Assembly (NCBI GenBank): GCA_029202985.1 | Contig: CP119316.1 | Span: forward strand, 558,001 to 622,000 | Source of the DNA: Candidatus Andeanibacterium colombiense | Lineage (GTDB): Bacteria > Pseudomonadota > Alphaproteobacteria > Sphingomonadales > Sphingomonadaceae | Direction of reading: 5' to 3' | Length of the DNA stretch: 64,000 bases | Shown here: piece after piece, positions 43,509 through 53,379 of the stretch | How the letters are laid out: each line of letters begins with the position of its first letter | How positions within the stretch are numbered: the first letter of the stretch is position 1 | The notes under the pieces: generated by a model | Databases searched by the model: none | Told to the model about the DNA's origin: nothing | What the model saw: only the letters and a program-made list of their open reading frames with translations | Made by a program: the position numbers and the translations under genes

Positions 43509-45728
43509 CTAGTATTCCAGCTTGGCCTTGAGGTTGCGCACGCCGAAGCGCGGCATGGTGAGCATCTTCTGGTCGCCGGCCTTTTCGGCAAGTGGATATT
43601 GCCCCGGCGGCAATTGCGCCAGCGGCATGCCGGCGGCGGCGAGCGCGTAGGGCGAAACACGGTTGCGGGTGACGAGGCCGCCTGCCCCATCCTCGACCAG
43701 CTCGTGCTCGAACTCGACGCCCTGCTGGTCCTGGTGGCTGCGCAGGACCTTGGCGATCGCGAGTTGGCCCTCGCCGAAATCCACCACGAACTGGGTTCCC
43801 ACGGGCACGTCGAGCAGCCCCTGGATCATCGCGCCGGTACGCGAGAGATCGCGCAGGATCACGTCGTAGAGGTGGTCCTCGTGGATCACGTGGATCTTCT
43901 GGTAGAGCTTGCGCCGTTCCGAGCGCTGCTTCTCGGGCCCGTTCGGCTCGATCGTCCAACCCTTGTCGGCCAGGAATTCATCGACCTCGTCCGCAGCGAT
44001 CGGGGGCGAATAGGCAAAGCCCTGAACCAGATCGACGCCCTTCTCGCGAACGAGAGCGAGTTCATCCATCGCTTCGACCCCCTCGGCGACGGTCTGCATG
44101 CCGAGCGCCCTCGCCAGTGCGACCAGTGCGCCGATCAGCTCGGGATTGCGGCTGTCCTCGCGCATCGCACCGCGCAGGAAGCTCGGATCGATCTTGATCG
44201 TCTCGAACGGAGCGCGGCGGAGATAGCCGAGCGACGAGGCTCCGGTGCCGAAATCGTCGAGCGACAGGCGCACGCCGAGCCGGCGCATCGCGTTGAGCTC
44301 GCGTTCGGTCGCGTCGCCTTCGCTGAAATGGATGCTCTCGCGCAGCTCCATCTCGACCCGGTCGGGCTGGATCCCCGCCTGGGCGATCGCGTTGGCGACG
44401 AGATGGGCGAGGCCCTCGGCGATCAGCTGCTGTTCGGACAGGTTGATGCACACGCGGACCTGCTCGGGCCAGTTGGCCGCATCTTCGCAGGCCGTGCGGA
44501 TCACCCATTCGCCGATGCGGAGGATGAGGTTGCTCTCCTCCGCGATCGGAATGAACACGTCGGGCGGGATTTTGCCGCGCTCGGGATGGTACCACCGCAG
44601 CAGCGCTTCCATCGCGACGACTTCGTTGCTGGAAGCCGAAACGACCGGCTGGTATTCGAGCCTGAGTTGCCCGGCCTCGAGCGCCTCGCGCAGATCGTGC
44701 GCAAGTTCCTTGCGCAGGTGGCTCTCGCTCTGGAGTTCGCTCGAATAGAAGCGGAACTGGCCGCGTCCGCCGTTCTTGGCCGCATAGAGCGCGATGTCCG
44801 CGCTATGCACGATCTCTTCGCAAGTGACGCCGTCATAGGGCGCGATCGCGATCCCGACCGAGGCGCCAATCATGCAACGGCCTTCTTCGAGCTGGAACGG
44901 CTGTGTCACCATTGCGATGACCTTCCTGGCGATCTCGCCCAGCCGTCCACGATCGTCCCAGTCGGGCAGCAGGACCTGGAATTCGTCGCCGCCGATACGG
45001 CCGATCTCGGCGGTGCCGTCGAACACCCGCTTGATCCGCGCTGAGACCTGCTTGAGCAATTCGTCGCCGGCCTTGTGACCGAAGGTATCATTGACCGTCT
45101 TGAACCTATCAAGATCGATCATCATCACCGCGCAAGCACGCTTGGCGGCACGGAAGGCGGTCAGCATCGCATCGATCTTGCGCTGCATCCGGTAACGGTT
45201 GGAGAGGCCGGTGAGAGAATCGAACTCGGCCAGGCGCGAGGTTTCGTTCTCAGCCTTGCGCGATTCGGACACGTCGGCGGCGCTGCCCCGATAGCCGAGG
45301 AATTCGCCGGCGGAGTCAAACTGGGGGCGGCCTGAAAGGACCCAGTAGATTTCGCTGTCGTCGATCGCGGCGCGTACGGTCAGGCCGGCAAAGGTCTTGC
45401 GCCCGCCAAACAGCAGCGAAAGATTGCGCGGGGCCGCGCCGTCCCCGCCCTGCTCGGTCAGGAACAGCGACTGGAAGGCGCAGTATGCGAGCATATCGGG
45501 CGACTTGCCGAACAATTCGGCAATCTCGCCTGTTAAATAGGCGATGTTGCCGCGCGCATCGGTTTCCCAGAACCAACCCGAGCCTGCTTTCTCGAATTCG
45601 GCCGCGATCGCCAGGAGGCGGCTGCCGTTTGCGGGCACGGCCGGCTCCGGCGCGCTGACCGTTGCCGCGCTCCTGCCGCGCAATCCCGTGAGAAAGCCTT
45701 TGCCCAAATCGCAGTATCCCGAACCCAT
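43509..45728 (-). CDS. PAS-GGDEF-EAL-PilZ cyclic-di-GMP protein
   Basis: This 739-residue soluble protein has PAS (about 40-160), GGDEF (165-325, site RIGGDEFQVLL), EAL (335-585, with EALLRW, DDFGTG and AEGVE) and a C-terminal PilZ-like domain (600-690, RRKLYQKIHV then DLSRTGAMIQG). Both catalytic sites look intact. The inhibitory RxxD before GGDEF is missing (DGTA in its place). It can make, break and sense cyclic-di-GMP, so its net role is open. It is a paralogue of the next gene and probably reads through into lepA. Confidence 0.9.
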   Translation of the reverse strand: MGSGYCDLGKGFLTGLRGRSAATVSAPEPAVPANGSRLLAIAAEFEKAGSGWFWETDARGNIAYLTGEIAELFGKSPDMLAYCAFQSLFLTEQGGDGAAPRNLSLLFGGRKTFAGLTVRAAIDDSEIYWVLSGRPQFDSAGEFLGYRGSAADVSESRKAENETSRLAEFDSLTGLSNRYRMQRKIDAMLTAFRAAKRACAVMMIDLDRFKTVNDTFGHKAGDELLKQVSARIKRVFDGTAEIGRIGGDEFQVLLPDWDDRGRLGEIARKVIAMVTQPFQLEEGRCMIGASVGIAIAPYDGVTCEEIVHSADIALYAAKNGGRGQFRFYSSELQSESHLRKELAHDLREALEAGQLRLEYQPVVSASSNEVVAMEALLRWYHPERGKIPPDVFIPIAEESNLILRIGEWVIRTACEDAANWPEQVRVCINLSEQQLIAEGLAHLVANAIAQAGIQPDRVEMELRESIHFSEGDATERELNAMRRLGVRLSLDDFGTGASSLGYLRRAPFETIKIDPSFLRGAMREDSRNPELIGALVALARALGMQTVAEGVEAMDELALVREKGVDLVQGFAYSPPIAADEVDEFLADKGWTIEPNGPEKQRSERRKLYQKIHVIHEDHLYDVILRDLSRTGAMIQGLLDVPVGTQFVVDFGEGQLAIAKVLRSHQDQQGVEFEHELVEDGAGGLVTRNRVSPYALAAAGMPLAQLPPGQYPLAEKAGDQKMLTMPRFGVRNLKAKLEY

Positions 45729-45835
45729 ATATCGTGCGCGCGCAGCGGTGCGCGTGTCGGGATGCTAAACACACAGGGTTGATAATTCGCTAAGCCCGCA
45801 CCTGAACACCTTGCTGGAGCCTGGATTTGCGCGCC

Positions 45836-48559
45836 TCAACCGGCCTTGCGCGTGATCATCTTGCGGATCGGTTCGGGGCTCACATCCGCGATCGCCGCGA
45901 TCCGTCCGGTGGCATCGCGCTGCAACGGTGTGGCGAATTCGATCCCCATGCGATCCTCCTCGCACCAGCGGGAAGTGCCGGTGATCGTGTGGCTCTGCGA
46001 CAGCTTGATCCGGAAGATCGTGCCGGTGGGCACGTTCCACAGCCCTTCGATCAGCACGCCGGTGGCGGAGATGTTGCGGATCGTGCCGTTATAGAGCTGG
46101 CCATCGTGATCGAGCACGACCTTGCGCAGCATCGTCTGACGCGGCGAACGGGCTGAACGCGGACCGCGCGCCACTGCTGCAAGTCCGGTCTTGAGCCGGT
46201 TCGCGGCAGCACTGGCGGAAAGCGGTTGCTCATAGATGAAGCCCTGCACGTGGCTGCAGCCCTGCATGCGGATCAGGTCTAGCTCGTCGAGCGTCTCCAC
46301 CCCTTCCGCGGTCGTCTCCATCCCCAGCGCCTGCGCGAGGCTGGTGATCGAGGCGATGATCGCGCCGTTGCGGCTGCCCGGCTGGGTCGCGCCACGCACG
46401 AAGCTCTGGTCGATCTTGATCTTGTCGAACGGCGCCTTCTTGAGATAGCCGAGCGACGAATAGCCGGTGCCGAAATCGTCGAGCGCCAGCCGCACTCCGA
46501 CCCGCTTGAGCGCGGCGAACATCGCGTCGGTGCCCTCGTCGTCGTTGAGGAACACACTCTCGGTAATTTCCAGCTCGAGCCGGCCTGGATCGATCCCAGC
46601 TTCGGCGACCGCGCTGGTGACGATCGACGGAAGTTGCGGATTGGCGAATTGCAGCGGCGATACGTTGACTGCGATGCGCACGTTCTCGGGCCACTTGGCC
46701 GCATCGTGGCAGGCGGTGCGCAGCGCCCATTCGCCCATCGGGCCGATCAACCCGGCATCCTCCGCAATGGCGATGAATTTCGCCGGCGACATCTGGCCCT
46801 TGGCCGGGTGACGCCAGCGCATCAGCGCCTCGAACCCGCTGATCCGTTCGGTCGCGGTATCGACCACCGGCTGGTAGTAGAGCTCCAACCCTCCGTGGCT
46901 GATCGCATCGCGCAGATCCTGCTCCAGCTGGCGGCGCTCTTCTGCCTGCGAATGGAGATCGTCGGCGTAGAAATGATAGCGCCCGCGCCCGGCATCTTTC
47001 GCGGCATAGAGCGCGAGGTCAGCGTTCCGGATCAATGCCTCGCTGGTGACCCCGTCGTCGGGCGCTATCGAGATGCCGATCGAGGCGCCGATCACCACCC
47101 GGTGACTTTCGATCGAATAAGGCTGCGACAGCGAATTGATCACTTCCTGCGCAAGTTCCGCGAGCCGCTCGCGGCCAACCGTGCCGGGCAGGATCACCTC
47201 GAACTCGTCGCCTCCGAGCCGGCCCACCAACCCATGTTCCTCCACGGTGCGCTCAAGCCGCTGGGCGACCTGCATCAGCAGCGCGTCGCCGGCCGGATGG
47301 CCCATCGTGTCGTTGACCTGCTTGAAGCGGTCGAGATCGAGCAGCAGCACCGCGCAGCAGCGGTGCAGCTCGATCGGCACCGTGAGGATCTTCTCCAGCG
47401 ACTGCGACATCTGGAAGCGGTTGGCGAGGCCCGTGAGCGAATCGTAATGCGCGAGCCGCGAGGCCTTCTCCTGGCTGCGCTTCTTCTCGGTAAGATCGGT
47501 GCCGGAACCCCGATAACCGACGAAATTCCCGAATCCGTCATAGACCGGTCGCCCGCTGACCGACCACCAGCGCTCTTCCCGCGCGGCGGCGCGTACCGCC
47601 AGTTCCTGGAAGCTCGAGCGGGCCGAGAGATGGAAGGTCAGCGTGCGCTCACCCTCTTGCCCGCCGGCCTCAAGATCGAACAAGTCGGTAAAGGCCTTGC
47701 CCAGCAGCGCCTCGGGTTTGGCGAAGCCGAGGACTTGGGCCACGGTGTGCGAGACATAGGTCAATGCGCCGCGCCGGTCGGTTTCCCAGAACCAGCCCTG
47801 CCCGGTGTCCTCGTAATCATTGAGAATATCCTCCGCGCGGTCGCGGATGCGGTTGCGCTGGAACTCCTTCTCGCGGGCAATGCGGACTAAATGCATCTGC
47901 TTGCGGCTGACCAGCACCGCGAACAGCACGCCCGCGACGAGCAGGCCGAGCGAACCGACCGAGCCTTCGGTGAGGGCAACCGCGCTCCAGCACGCGATCT
48001 GGGCTGCGAACAGACCGGGCGCCCGGCCGCTCTGGATTACTGCGGCGAGCGAAGTGACCACGATCAGCGTGCCGAGCGAGGCCTGCCATGCGAGGCCGTG
48101 TTCCACACCCCACGAAGCGATCGCATAGCCATAGGCGAACATCGGCAGGCCGATCACAAGCAGCATCGTGGCGATCCGCACCGGCAGGCGCCGGGCGCGG
48201 CGCCGCTCCCATAACCGCACCGGCTGCGAAAGCAGCGAGAAGACGACCGCGATCCCAGCCGTCACGCTCGCGGCGACCGGCGGCATCCGCCAGTCGATCA
48301 ACGCGGCAAAGAGAAAAGACGCCGCGAGAACAGGCGCCATGTTGGGCCATTGCGGCGAGATCAGCGAAGGCGTGAAAACCGACGGATCGACCGGCCGCGA
48401 GCGCGAGGCCCGCGCGACTTCGCGCTCGACCTCCGCGTTTCCCCCCCTGTCGCTGTCGATGGGAACCGCCGGCGCTTGCCGCAAATCCACCGCCGCGGAA
48501 ACGCCCCGCGCTCCGTCCTCGCCGAAAACGGCTCTGCGCTGTGGTCCTGCTCCCGCCAT
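45836..48559 (-). CDS. membrane PAS-GGDEF-EAL-PilZ cyclic-di-GMP protein
   Basis: This 907-residue protein has a leader, then about five membrane helices (75-230), PAS (250-365), GGDEF (370-530, site RLGGDEFEVIL), EAL (545-790, with EALMRW, DDFGTG and AEGVE) and PilZ (800-890, with RNISATGVLIEG). It shares order and motifs with the gene at 43509-45728, with the membrane part added. Both catalytic sites appear intact. Only 107 bases separate the two genes on the same strand. Confidence 0.88.
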   Translation of the reverse strand: MAGAGPQRRAVFGEDGARGVSAAVDLRQAPAVPIDSDRGGNAEVEREVARASRSRPVDPSVFTPSLISPQWPNMAPVLAASFLFAALIDWRMPPVAASVTAGIAVVFSLLSQPVRLWERRRARRLPVRIATMLLVIGLPMFAYGYAIASWGVEHGLAWQASLGTLIVVTSLAAVIQSGRAPGLFAAQIACWSAVALTEGSVGSLGLLVAGVLFAVLVSRKQMHLVRIAREKEFQRNRIRDRAEDILNDYEDTGQGWFWETDRRGALTYVSHTVAQVLGFAKPEALLGKAFTDLFDLEAGGQEGERTLTFHLSARSSFQELAVRAAAREERWWSVSGRPVYDGFGNFVGYRGSGTDLTEKKRSQEKASRLAHYDSLTGLANRFQMSQSLEKILTVPIELHRCCAVLLLDLDRFKQVNDTMGHPAGDALLMQVAQRLERTVEEHGLVGRLGGDEFEVILPGTVGRERLAELAQEVINSLSQPYSIESHRVVIGASIGISIAPDDGVTSEALIRNADLALYAAKDAGRGRYHFYADDLHSQAEERRQLEQDLRDAISHGGLELYYQPVVDTATERISGFEALMRWRHPAKGQMSPAKFIAIAEDAGLIGPMGEWALRTACHDAAKWPENVRIAVNVSPLQFANPQLPSIVTSAVAEAGIDPGRLELEITESVFLNDDEGTDAMFAALKRVGVRLALDDFGTGYSSLGYLKKAPFDKIKIDQSFVRGATQPGSRNGAIIASITSLAQALGMETTAEGVETLDELDLIRMQGCSHVQGFIYEQPLSASAAANRLKTGLAAVARGPRSARSPRQTMLRKVVLDHDGQLYNGTIRNISATGVLIEGLWNVPTGTIFRIKLSQSHTITGTSRWCEEDRMGIEFATPLQRDATGRIAAIADVSPEPIRKMITRKAG

Positions 48560-48716
48560 TAGAGACGATTGCCAAAATGGATTTTAAGAAGCGTTAACGG
48601 CTCGGCAAGGAATCGGCAAGAATCCGTCGATTACAGCGAGCTGACAGCATCGCTGGCTTGAATTGCGGCGCTCGCCGCGCCATGCTGATGGGCAATGAAA
48701 AATCCCGGGAGGGACC

Positions 48717-50033
48717 ATGCGGCATATCGCGATCATCGGTTCCGGCCCGGCGGGGTATTATACCGCCGAAGCAGCCCAGAAAGCCTTCGGCGACGAAGTC
48801 CGGATCGACGTGTTCGACCGCCTGCCGGTACCCTATGGGCTGATCCGCACCGGGGTTGCTCCCGATCACCAGTCGATCAAGGGCGTCGCGCGCCGGTTCG
48901 AGCAGACCGCGCTCAGCGACAACGTCCGCTTCGTGGGCAATCTGACCATTGGCAGCGACGTGACCATTGCCGAACTGCAGGCACTCTACGACGCGGTGGT
49001 GCTGGCAACCGGCGCGCCGCACGACCGCCCGCTCGATCTGCCGGGTGAAGACCTCGGCAACGTCTTCGGCAGCGCGGCCTTCGTCGGCTGGTACAATGGC
49101 CATCCGCAGTTCGCGGGGCTCGATCCGGACCTTTCGGGCAAGACTGCGGTGGTTATCGGAATGGGCAATGTGGCGCTGGACGTGGCGCGGATCCTGTCGA
49201 AGACCACCGCCGAGTTCGCGGGCAGCGACATCGTCGCCCATGCGCTCGACCTGCTCGAAGGCTCGCGGATCGAGAAGATCGTCATCCTCGGCCGCCGCGG
49301 GCCGCACCAGGTGATGATGACGCCGAAGGAACTGGGCGAGCTAGCCCATCTCGACCAGGCTTCGCCACGGGTCGCCCCGGCAGACCTGCCCGAAGAGAGC
49401 GAGGACGCACTGCTGGAGCCGGGGCTGCGCAAGTCGGTCAGCCATTTGCGCGGCTTCGCCGCGATTCCCGAAGCGCACCACGGGGAAAAGAAGATCGAGA
49501 TCGAATTCGATTTCTTCGCGATCCCGAAGAGCCTGATCGGCGACAGCAAGGTCGAGGCGGTGGAGGCCGAGCGCGCGGAAGTCACGGCCGGGCGCGCGGT
49601 CGGCACCGGCGAGACCTATCGCATCCCGGCTAGCCTGGTGGTCAGCTGCATCGGCTATCGCAGCTCGCCAATCCCCGGCGTGCCGTTCGACGAGCGCCAG
49701 GGCCGCTTCGCCAACCACGAGGGCCGGATCCTGCCCGGCCTCTATTGCGTGGGCTGGGCCCGGCGCGGACCTTCGGGCACGATCGGGACCAATCGCCCCG
49801 ACGGCTTCGACGTGGTCGACAAGATCGTCGCGGATGCCGCGGCCGGCGCCCTCGGCCGCGCGGACAAGCAAGGCCGCGCGGGCTTCGATGCGCTTGCGGC
49901 CGAACGCGACCTCGCAGTCGTCACTTTCCGCGACTGGAAGAAGATCGAGGAAGCCGAGGAACGCGCCGCCCGCAGCGGCGCCCCGCGCGAGAAATTCGTC
50001 GATATCGAGGCGATGATCCGGGCGGGCCGCTAG
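48717..50033 (+). CDS. fprA: ferredoxin--NADP reductase (FprA/adrenodoxin reductase type)
   Basis: This is a 438-residue flavoprotein that passes electrons between NADPH and ferredoxin. It has the FAD motif IIGSGPAGYYTAE near residue 6, FDRLPVPYGLIRTGVAPDH near 32, the NADP motif VIGMGNVALDVARIL near 147 and the C-terminal GWARRGPSGTIGTNRPD. The order and length match adrenodoxin reductase-like FprA. GGGAGGGACC precedes the ATG. It is divergent from the GGDEF-EAL gene. Confidence 0.92.
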   Translation: MRHIAIIGSGPAGYYTAEAAQKAFGDEVRIDVFDRLPVPYGLIRTGVAPDHQSIKGVARRFEQTALSDNVRFVGNLTIGSDVTIAELQALYDAVVLATGAPHDRPLDLPGEDLGNVFGSAAFVGWYNGHPQFAGLDPDLSGKTAVVIGMGNVALDVARILSKTTAEFAGSDIVAHALDLLEGSRIEKIVILGRRGPHQVMMTPKELGELAHLDQASPRVAPADLPEESEDALLEPGLRKSVSHLRGFAAIPEAHHGEKKIEIEFDFFAIPKSLIGDSKVEAVEAERAEVTAGRAVGTGETYRIPASLVVSCIGYRSSPIPGVPFDERQGRFANHEGRILPGLYCVGWARRGPSGTIGTNRPDGFDVVDKIVADAAAGALGRADKQGRAGFDALAAERDLAVVTFRDWKKIEEAEERAARSGAPREKFVDIEAMIRAGR

Positions 50034-50066
50034 GCCCCGCGTTTCCAACAGACTTCCGTGCGCCTG

Positions 50067-50594
50067 CTAGTCCTTGTCGAGCGAGGCCTTGTCGCGCTCG
50101 TCGGCGCGGGTGGAGAGGTTGGCGTCGAAGAAGTTCATCACGTCGAGACAACGCTTGCCCATCTGCGGCTCGGCCTGCCACAGCTTCAGCTGATCCGGGC
50201 CGGCCTGCGAGGCCGCGGCATCGAGAGGCCCGCGCGCCGCATCATAGGCCGCCTGGCCGGCGGCCTGGTCGAGATCGGGATCTTCCTTCGAACGCGCCAG
50301 CAGCTTGGCAAGCTGCGCCGCAAGTGGGTCATTGGCCGCGATCTGCTTTTCCCAGTCCGCCTTCTTGCCTTCTGAGATGAACGCGGTGATCCGTTGTTCC
50401 AGCGCACGCCGGCCGTCGAACTTGCCGATGCAGGTCATGCCTTCGGTATAGACCGACGGCGCCATCTTTGCGGTCATGCACAGGTCGGTGTCGTCGGTGT
50501 AATCGGTCTTGGCCACGATCGCCGGGCAATCGAGCGTCGAAACATCAGTGGTGCTCGCCGCCAGCAGCAGCGGCATGAGAAATGCGATCGTCAT
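50067..50594 (-). CDS. exported protein of unknown function
   Basis: The 175-residue product has a short signal peptide (TIAFLMPLLLAAS, cut near residue 13). Four Cys residues (LDCPAIV, DLCMTAK, MTCIGKF, GKRCLD) could form two disulphides in the periplasm. The rest is helical and polar. I do not recognise the family. It converges with fprA, separated by 33 bases, and is upstream of dnaN by 128 bases on the same strand. Confidence 0.65.
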   Translation of the reverse strand: MTIAFLMPLLLAASTTDVSTLDCPAIVAKTDYTDDTDLCMTAKMAPSVYTEGMTCIGKFDGRRALEQRITAFISEGKKADWEKQIAANDPLAAQLAKLLARSKEDPDLDQAAGQAAYDAARGPLDAAASQAGPDQLKLWQAEPQMGKRCLDVMNFFDANLSTRADERDKASLDKD

Positions 50595-50722
50595 CTACCG
50601 AACTCCGTCTTTTATCGCTCATCCGGATCCCCCCCGCTCCCAACGGGTGGAGAGTCGTTCCAATGCGCCCCGTCTTTGCCGCCTGGCCCAGCGCGCGGCA
50701 ACGGGAAATCACACCCGCGCCG

Positions 50723-51856
50723 TCATACTCGCATCGGCATAAGCACGTAGAGCGCGGCGCTCTTGTCGTCCTGGCGGATCAGGGTCGGCGCGCCCGCATC
50801 GGCGAGATGCAGCTCGACGCTGTCGCCTTCGATCTGATGCAGGATGTCCTTCAGATAATTGGCGTTGAAGCCGATCTCGAACGAATCCGAAGCGTAGGAT
50901 GCAGGAACTTCCTCGGCAGCGGTGCCATTGTCGGGCGAGGTGACCGACAGCGTGACCTTGTCGATCTCGAGCCCCATCTTGACCGCGCGGGTCTTCTCGG
51001 TCGCGATCGTCGCGACGCGATCGACCCCGGCGAAGAAGCTCTTCGGATCGAGCTTGAGCAATTTGTCGTTCCCGGTCGGGATCACGCGGCTGTAATCGGG
51101 GAAGGTGCCGTCGATCAACTTGCTGGTCAGCACCACCCCGCCTTCGCCGCCGAGGGTGAAGCGGATCTTGCTGGCGGAAAGGTCGATCTCGACATTGCCG
51201 TCGAGCGCCTCGTCGAGCAGCTTGCGCAATTCGCCAACCGCTTTGCGCGGCACGATCACGTCGGGCATGCCGTCGGCTCCTTCGGGCCGCGCGATGGTGT
51301 AGCGCGCGAGACGGTGCCCGTCGGTCGCCGCGGCCTTGAGCACCGGGCCGGCCGCGCCGTCTTCGGCGACGTGGAAGAAGATGCCGTTGAGGTAGTAGCG
51401 GGTTTCCTCGGTCGATATCGCGAAGCGGGTCTTGTCGACCATTTCGGCGAGGAGCCTTGCGGGCAGCTCGAAGCTGGTCGGCAGATCACCTTCGACGATC
51501 ATCGGGAAATCGTCGCGCGGGAGAGTCGGCAGCTGGAAGCGGCTGCGCCCGGCCTTGACCGTCAGGCGGTTGTCCGCCGCCTCGAGCCCGACCTGGCTGC
51601 CCTCGGGCAGCTTGCGGGCGATATCGAACAGCAGATGCGCGGAGACGGTCAACGCGCCGGGGCTGTCGACCGAAACCGCGGCCATGCTCTCGACCACCTG
51701 CAGATCGAGGTCGGTCGCCATGATTTTGACCCTGCCGTCCGCCGAAGCTTCGATCAGCACGTTCGACAGGATCGGGATCGTGTTGCGCCGCTCAACAACC
51801 GACTGCACGTGAGACAGGCAGCGCAGCAGTGTGGCGCGTTCGATGGTGGCCTTCAT
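50723..51856 (-). CDS. dnaN: DNA polymerase III beta clamp
   Basis: DnaN (377 residues) is the ring-shaped sliding clamp that holds the replicative polymerase on DNA. It has three similar clamp domains. Typical segments include RNTIPILSNVLI near residue 25, LPRDDFPMI in the middle, and the C-terminal LMPMRV. Length is normal. The gene is not next to dnaA or recF here; it stands alone on the minus strand with fabG 170 bases upstream. Confidence 0.96.
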   Translation of the reverse strand: MKATIERATLLRCLSHVQSVVERRNTIPILSNVLIEASADGRVKIMATDLDLQVVESMAAVSVDSPGALTVSAHLLFDIARKLPEGSQVGLEAADNRLTVKAGRSRFQLPTLPRDDFPMIVEGDLPTSFELPARLLAEMVDKTRFAISTEETRYYLNGIFFHVAEDGAAGPVLKAAATDGHRLARYTIARPEGADGMPDVIVPRKAVGELRKLLDEALDGNVEIDLSASKIRFTLGGEGGVVLTSKLIDGTFPDYSRVIPTGNDKLLKLDPKSFFAGVDRVATIATEKTRAVKMGLEIDKVTLSVTSPDNGTAAEEVPASYASDSFEIGFNANYLKDILHQIEGDSVELHLADAGAPTLIRQDDKSAALYVLMPMRV

Positions 51857-52025
51857 TGTTCCTTACGGACCCCCTAAGACGCCCGGACGGAATCGCCCGA
51901 ACGCGCAAGTTACATGGGTTGCAAGCCTTAACGCAGCAGGCGTTCAGGGCAAGCCGCGAGCGACTCGCCTGTGTATAAATCCGTGGGTTAGCGGGGGCTA
52001 TTCAGTAACCGAACCAACAAACGCA

Positions 52026-52778
52026 TCAGGAAATCATCGCCATGCCGCCGTTCACATGCAGTGTCTGGCCGGTGATATAGCCCGCTTCCTTCGAGGCAAG
52101 AAAAGTGACCGCCGCCCCGATATCCTCGCCCTCGCCCATCCGGCCCATCGGGATCCGCGCATTAAGCGCTTCCTTCTGCGCATCGGGCAGCACTTCGGTC
52201 ATCGCGGTGCGGATGAACCCCGGAGCGACGCAATTGACGGTGATGTTGCGGCTCGCGAGTTCCTGTCCGAGGCTCTTCGACATCGCGACCAGCCCGCCCT
52301 TGGCCGCCGCGTAGTTGACCTGCCCGGGATTGCCGGTCGCGCCGACCACCGAGGTGATCGTGACGATGCGCCCAAAGCGGGCCTTCATCATAGGCTTGGA
52401 CGCCGCGCGCATCAGGCGGAACGCGGCCTCGAGGTTGATCCGGATCACGTCCGACCATTCGTCGTCCTTCATCCGCATCGCGAGATTGTCGCGGGTGATG
52501 CCGGCGTTGTTCACCAGGATGTCGAGTTTGCCGAGCGTATCGACCGCGGCGGGGACAAGTTCCTCGACCTGCACGGTGTTCGACAGGTCGCAGGTGATCT
52601 CGACATGGTCATTCTCGTAATCCGCGTTGAGTTCCTCGCGGAAGGACCGCAGCTTGGACGCATTGGAGCCCGAGAGCGCCAGGCGAGCGCCCTGCGCGGC
52701 GAGCGAACGCGCGATCGCCGATCCGATCCCGCCCGAGGCGCCGGTAACGAGGGCGGTCATGCCTGTGAGGTCGAACAT
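52026..52778 (-). CDS. fabG: 3-oxoacyl-ACP reductase
   Basis: FabG (250 residues) reduces beta-ketoacyl-ACP in type II fatty acid synthesis. TGASGGIG lies at residues 10-17, NNAGITRDNLAMRMKDDEW near 90 is the FabG-type block, catalytic Tyr and Lys are in NYAAAKGG near 155, and the C-terminus has TGQTLHVNGGMAM. ATG 52778 follows GGAATAAGG. fabD lies upstream on the same strand, with one small exported-protein gene between them. Confidence 0.93.
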   Translation of the reverse strand: MFDLTGMTALVTGASGGIGSAIARSLAAQGARLALSGSNASKLRSFREELNADYENDHVEITCDLSNTVQVEELVPAAVDTLGKLDILVNNAGITRDNLAMRMKDDEWSDVIRINLEAAFRLMRAASKPMMKARFGRIVTITSVVGATGNPGQVNYAAAKGGLVAMSKSLGQELASRNITVNCVAPGFIRTAMTEVLPDAQKEALNARIPMGRMGEGEDIGAAVTFLASKEAGYITGQTLHVNGGMAMIS

Positions 52779-52782
52779 ATCC

Positions 52783-53376
52783 TTATTCCTTCTTCTCAAG
52801 CGCTTCGAATTCGCGCTGCGCATAGCGCTGGATCGCCATCATCCCCAGCAGGCCACCCACTTTCTCGCCCGTCGCTTCATCCGAGCCAAGTCCGGATCCG
52901 ATAATGAAAATGCCGAGTTTGGTCTGGTCTTTCAAAGACAGATTCGCTTCTTCGCCATTGATGCTGGCAGCGACGGTCTTTTCCATCAGCGCCCACAATT
53001 CAGTTCTATCCTGATTGGTGAGGGCCCTATCCAGCTTCACCATCTGCTCGGCGGTCAGATTTCCGGAATGGCGATAGGCCGCTTCACCGAGGCGACCGAT
53101 CTCATAGAACATGGCGTGATAGATCTGATCGTCGGTCCAGCTTCTCTGATCCGCGCAATTGGCGGCCGCCATGATGGCGATGTCGGCAAAGCCCTGCGAT
53201 TTGTCGTCGCGGGACTTGTTGATGGTAAATCCCTCGCTCGCCTCGGCGATTTTCGCGAGTTGCCCGGCATCGTAACTCTGCGCCATGCAGTCGAGTTGCC
53301 CCGCCGCGGAGGCCTCGCCCGAACTCGCGAGCAGGATTGCGAAAAGCCCTGTGAGAATGCCCCTCCCGAAAATCAT
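52783..53376 (-). CDS. exported protein inserted between fabD and fabG
   Basis: This 197-residue protein has a signal peptide (ILTGLFAILLASSGEASA). The mature part is helical, with GFADIAIMAAANCADQ and LGIFIIGSGLGSDEATG, and no motif I recognise. ATG 53376 follows AAGGGGA; an in-frame TTG just upstream is not needed. The gene is tightly packed, 4 bases after fabD and 4 bases before the fabG start, so it is co-transcribed with fatty acid genes although its product is exported. Confidence 0.7.
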   Translation of the reverse strand: MIFGRGILTGLFAILLASSGEASAAGQLDCMAQSYDAGQLAKIAEASEGFTINKSRDDKSQGFADIAIMAAANCADQRSWTDDQIYHAMFYEIGRLGEAAYRHSGNLTAEQMVKLDRALTNQDRTELWALMEKTVAASINGEEANLSLKDQTKLGIFIIGSGLGSDEATGEKVGGLLGMMAIQRYAQREFEALEKKE

Positions 53377-53379
53377 CAA

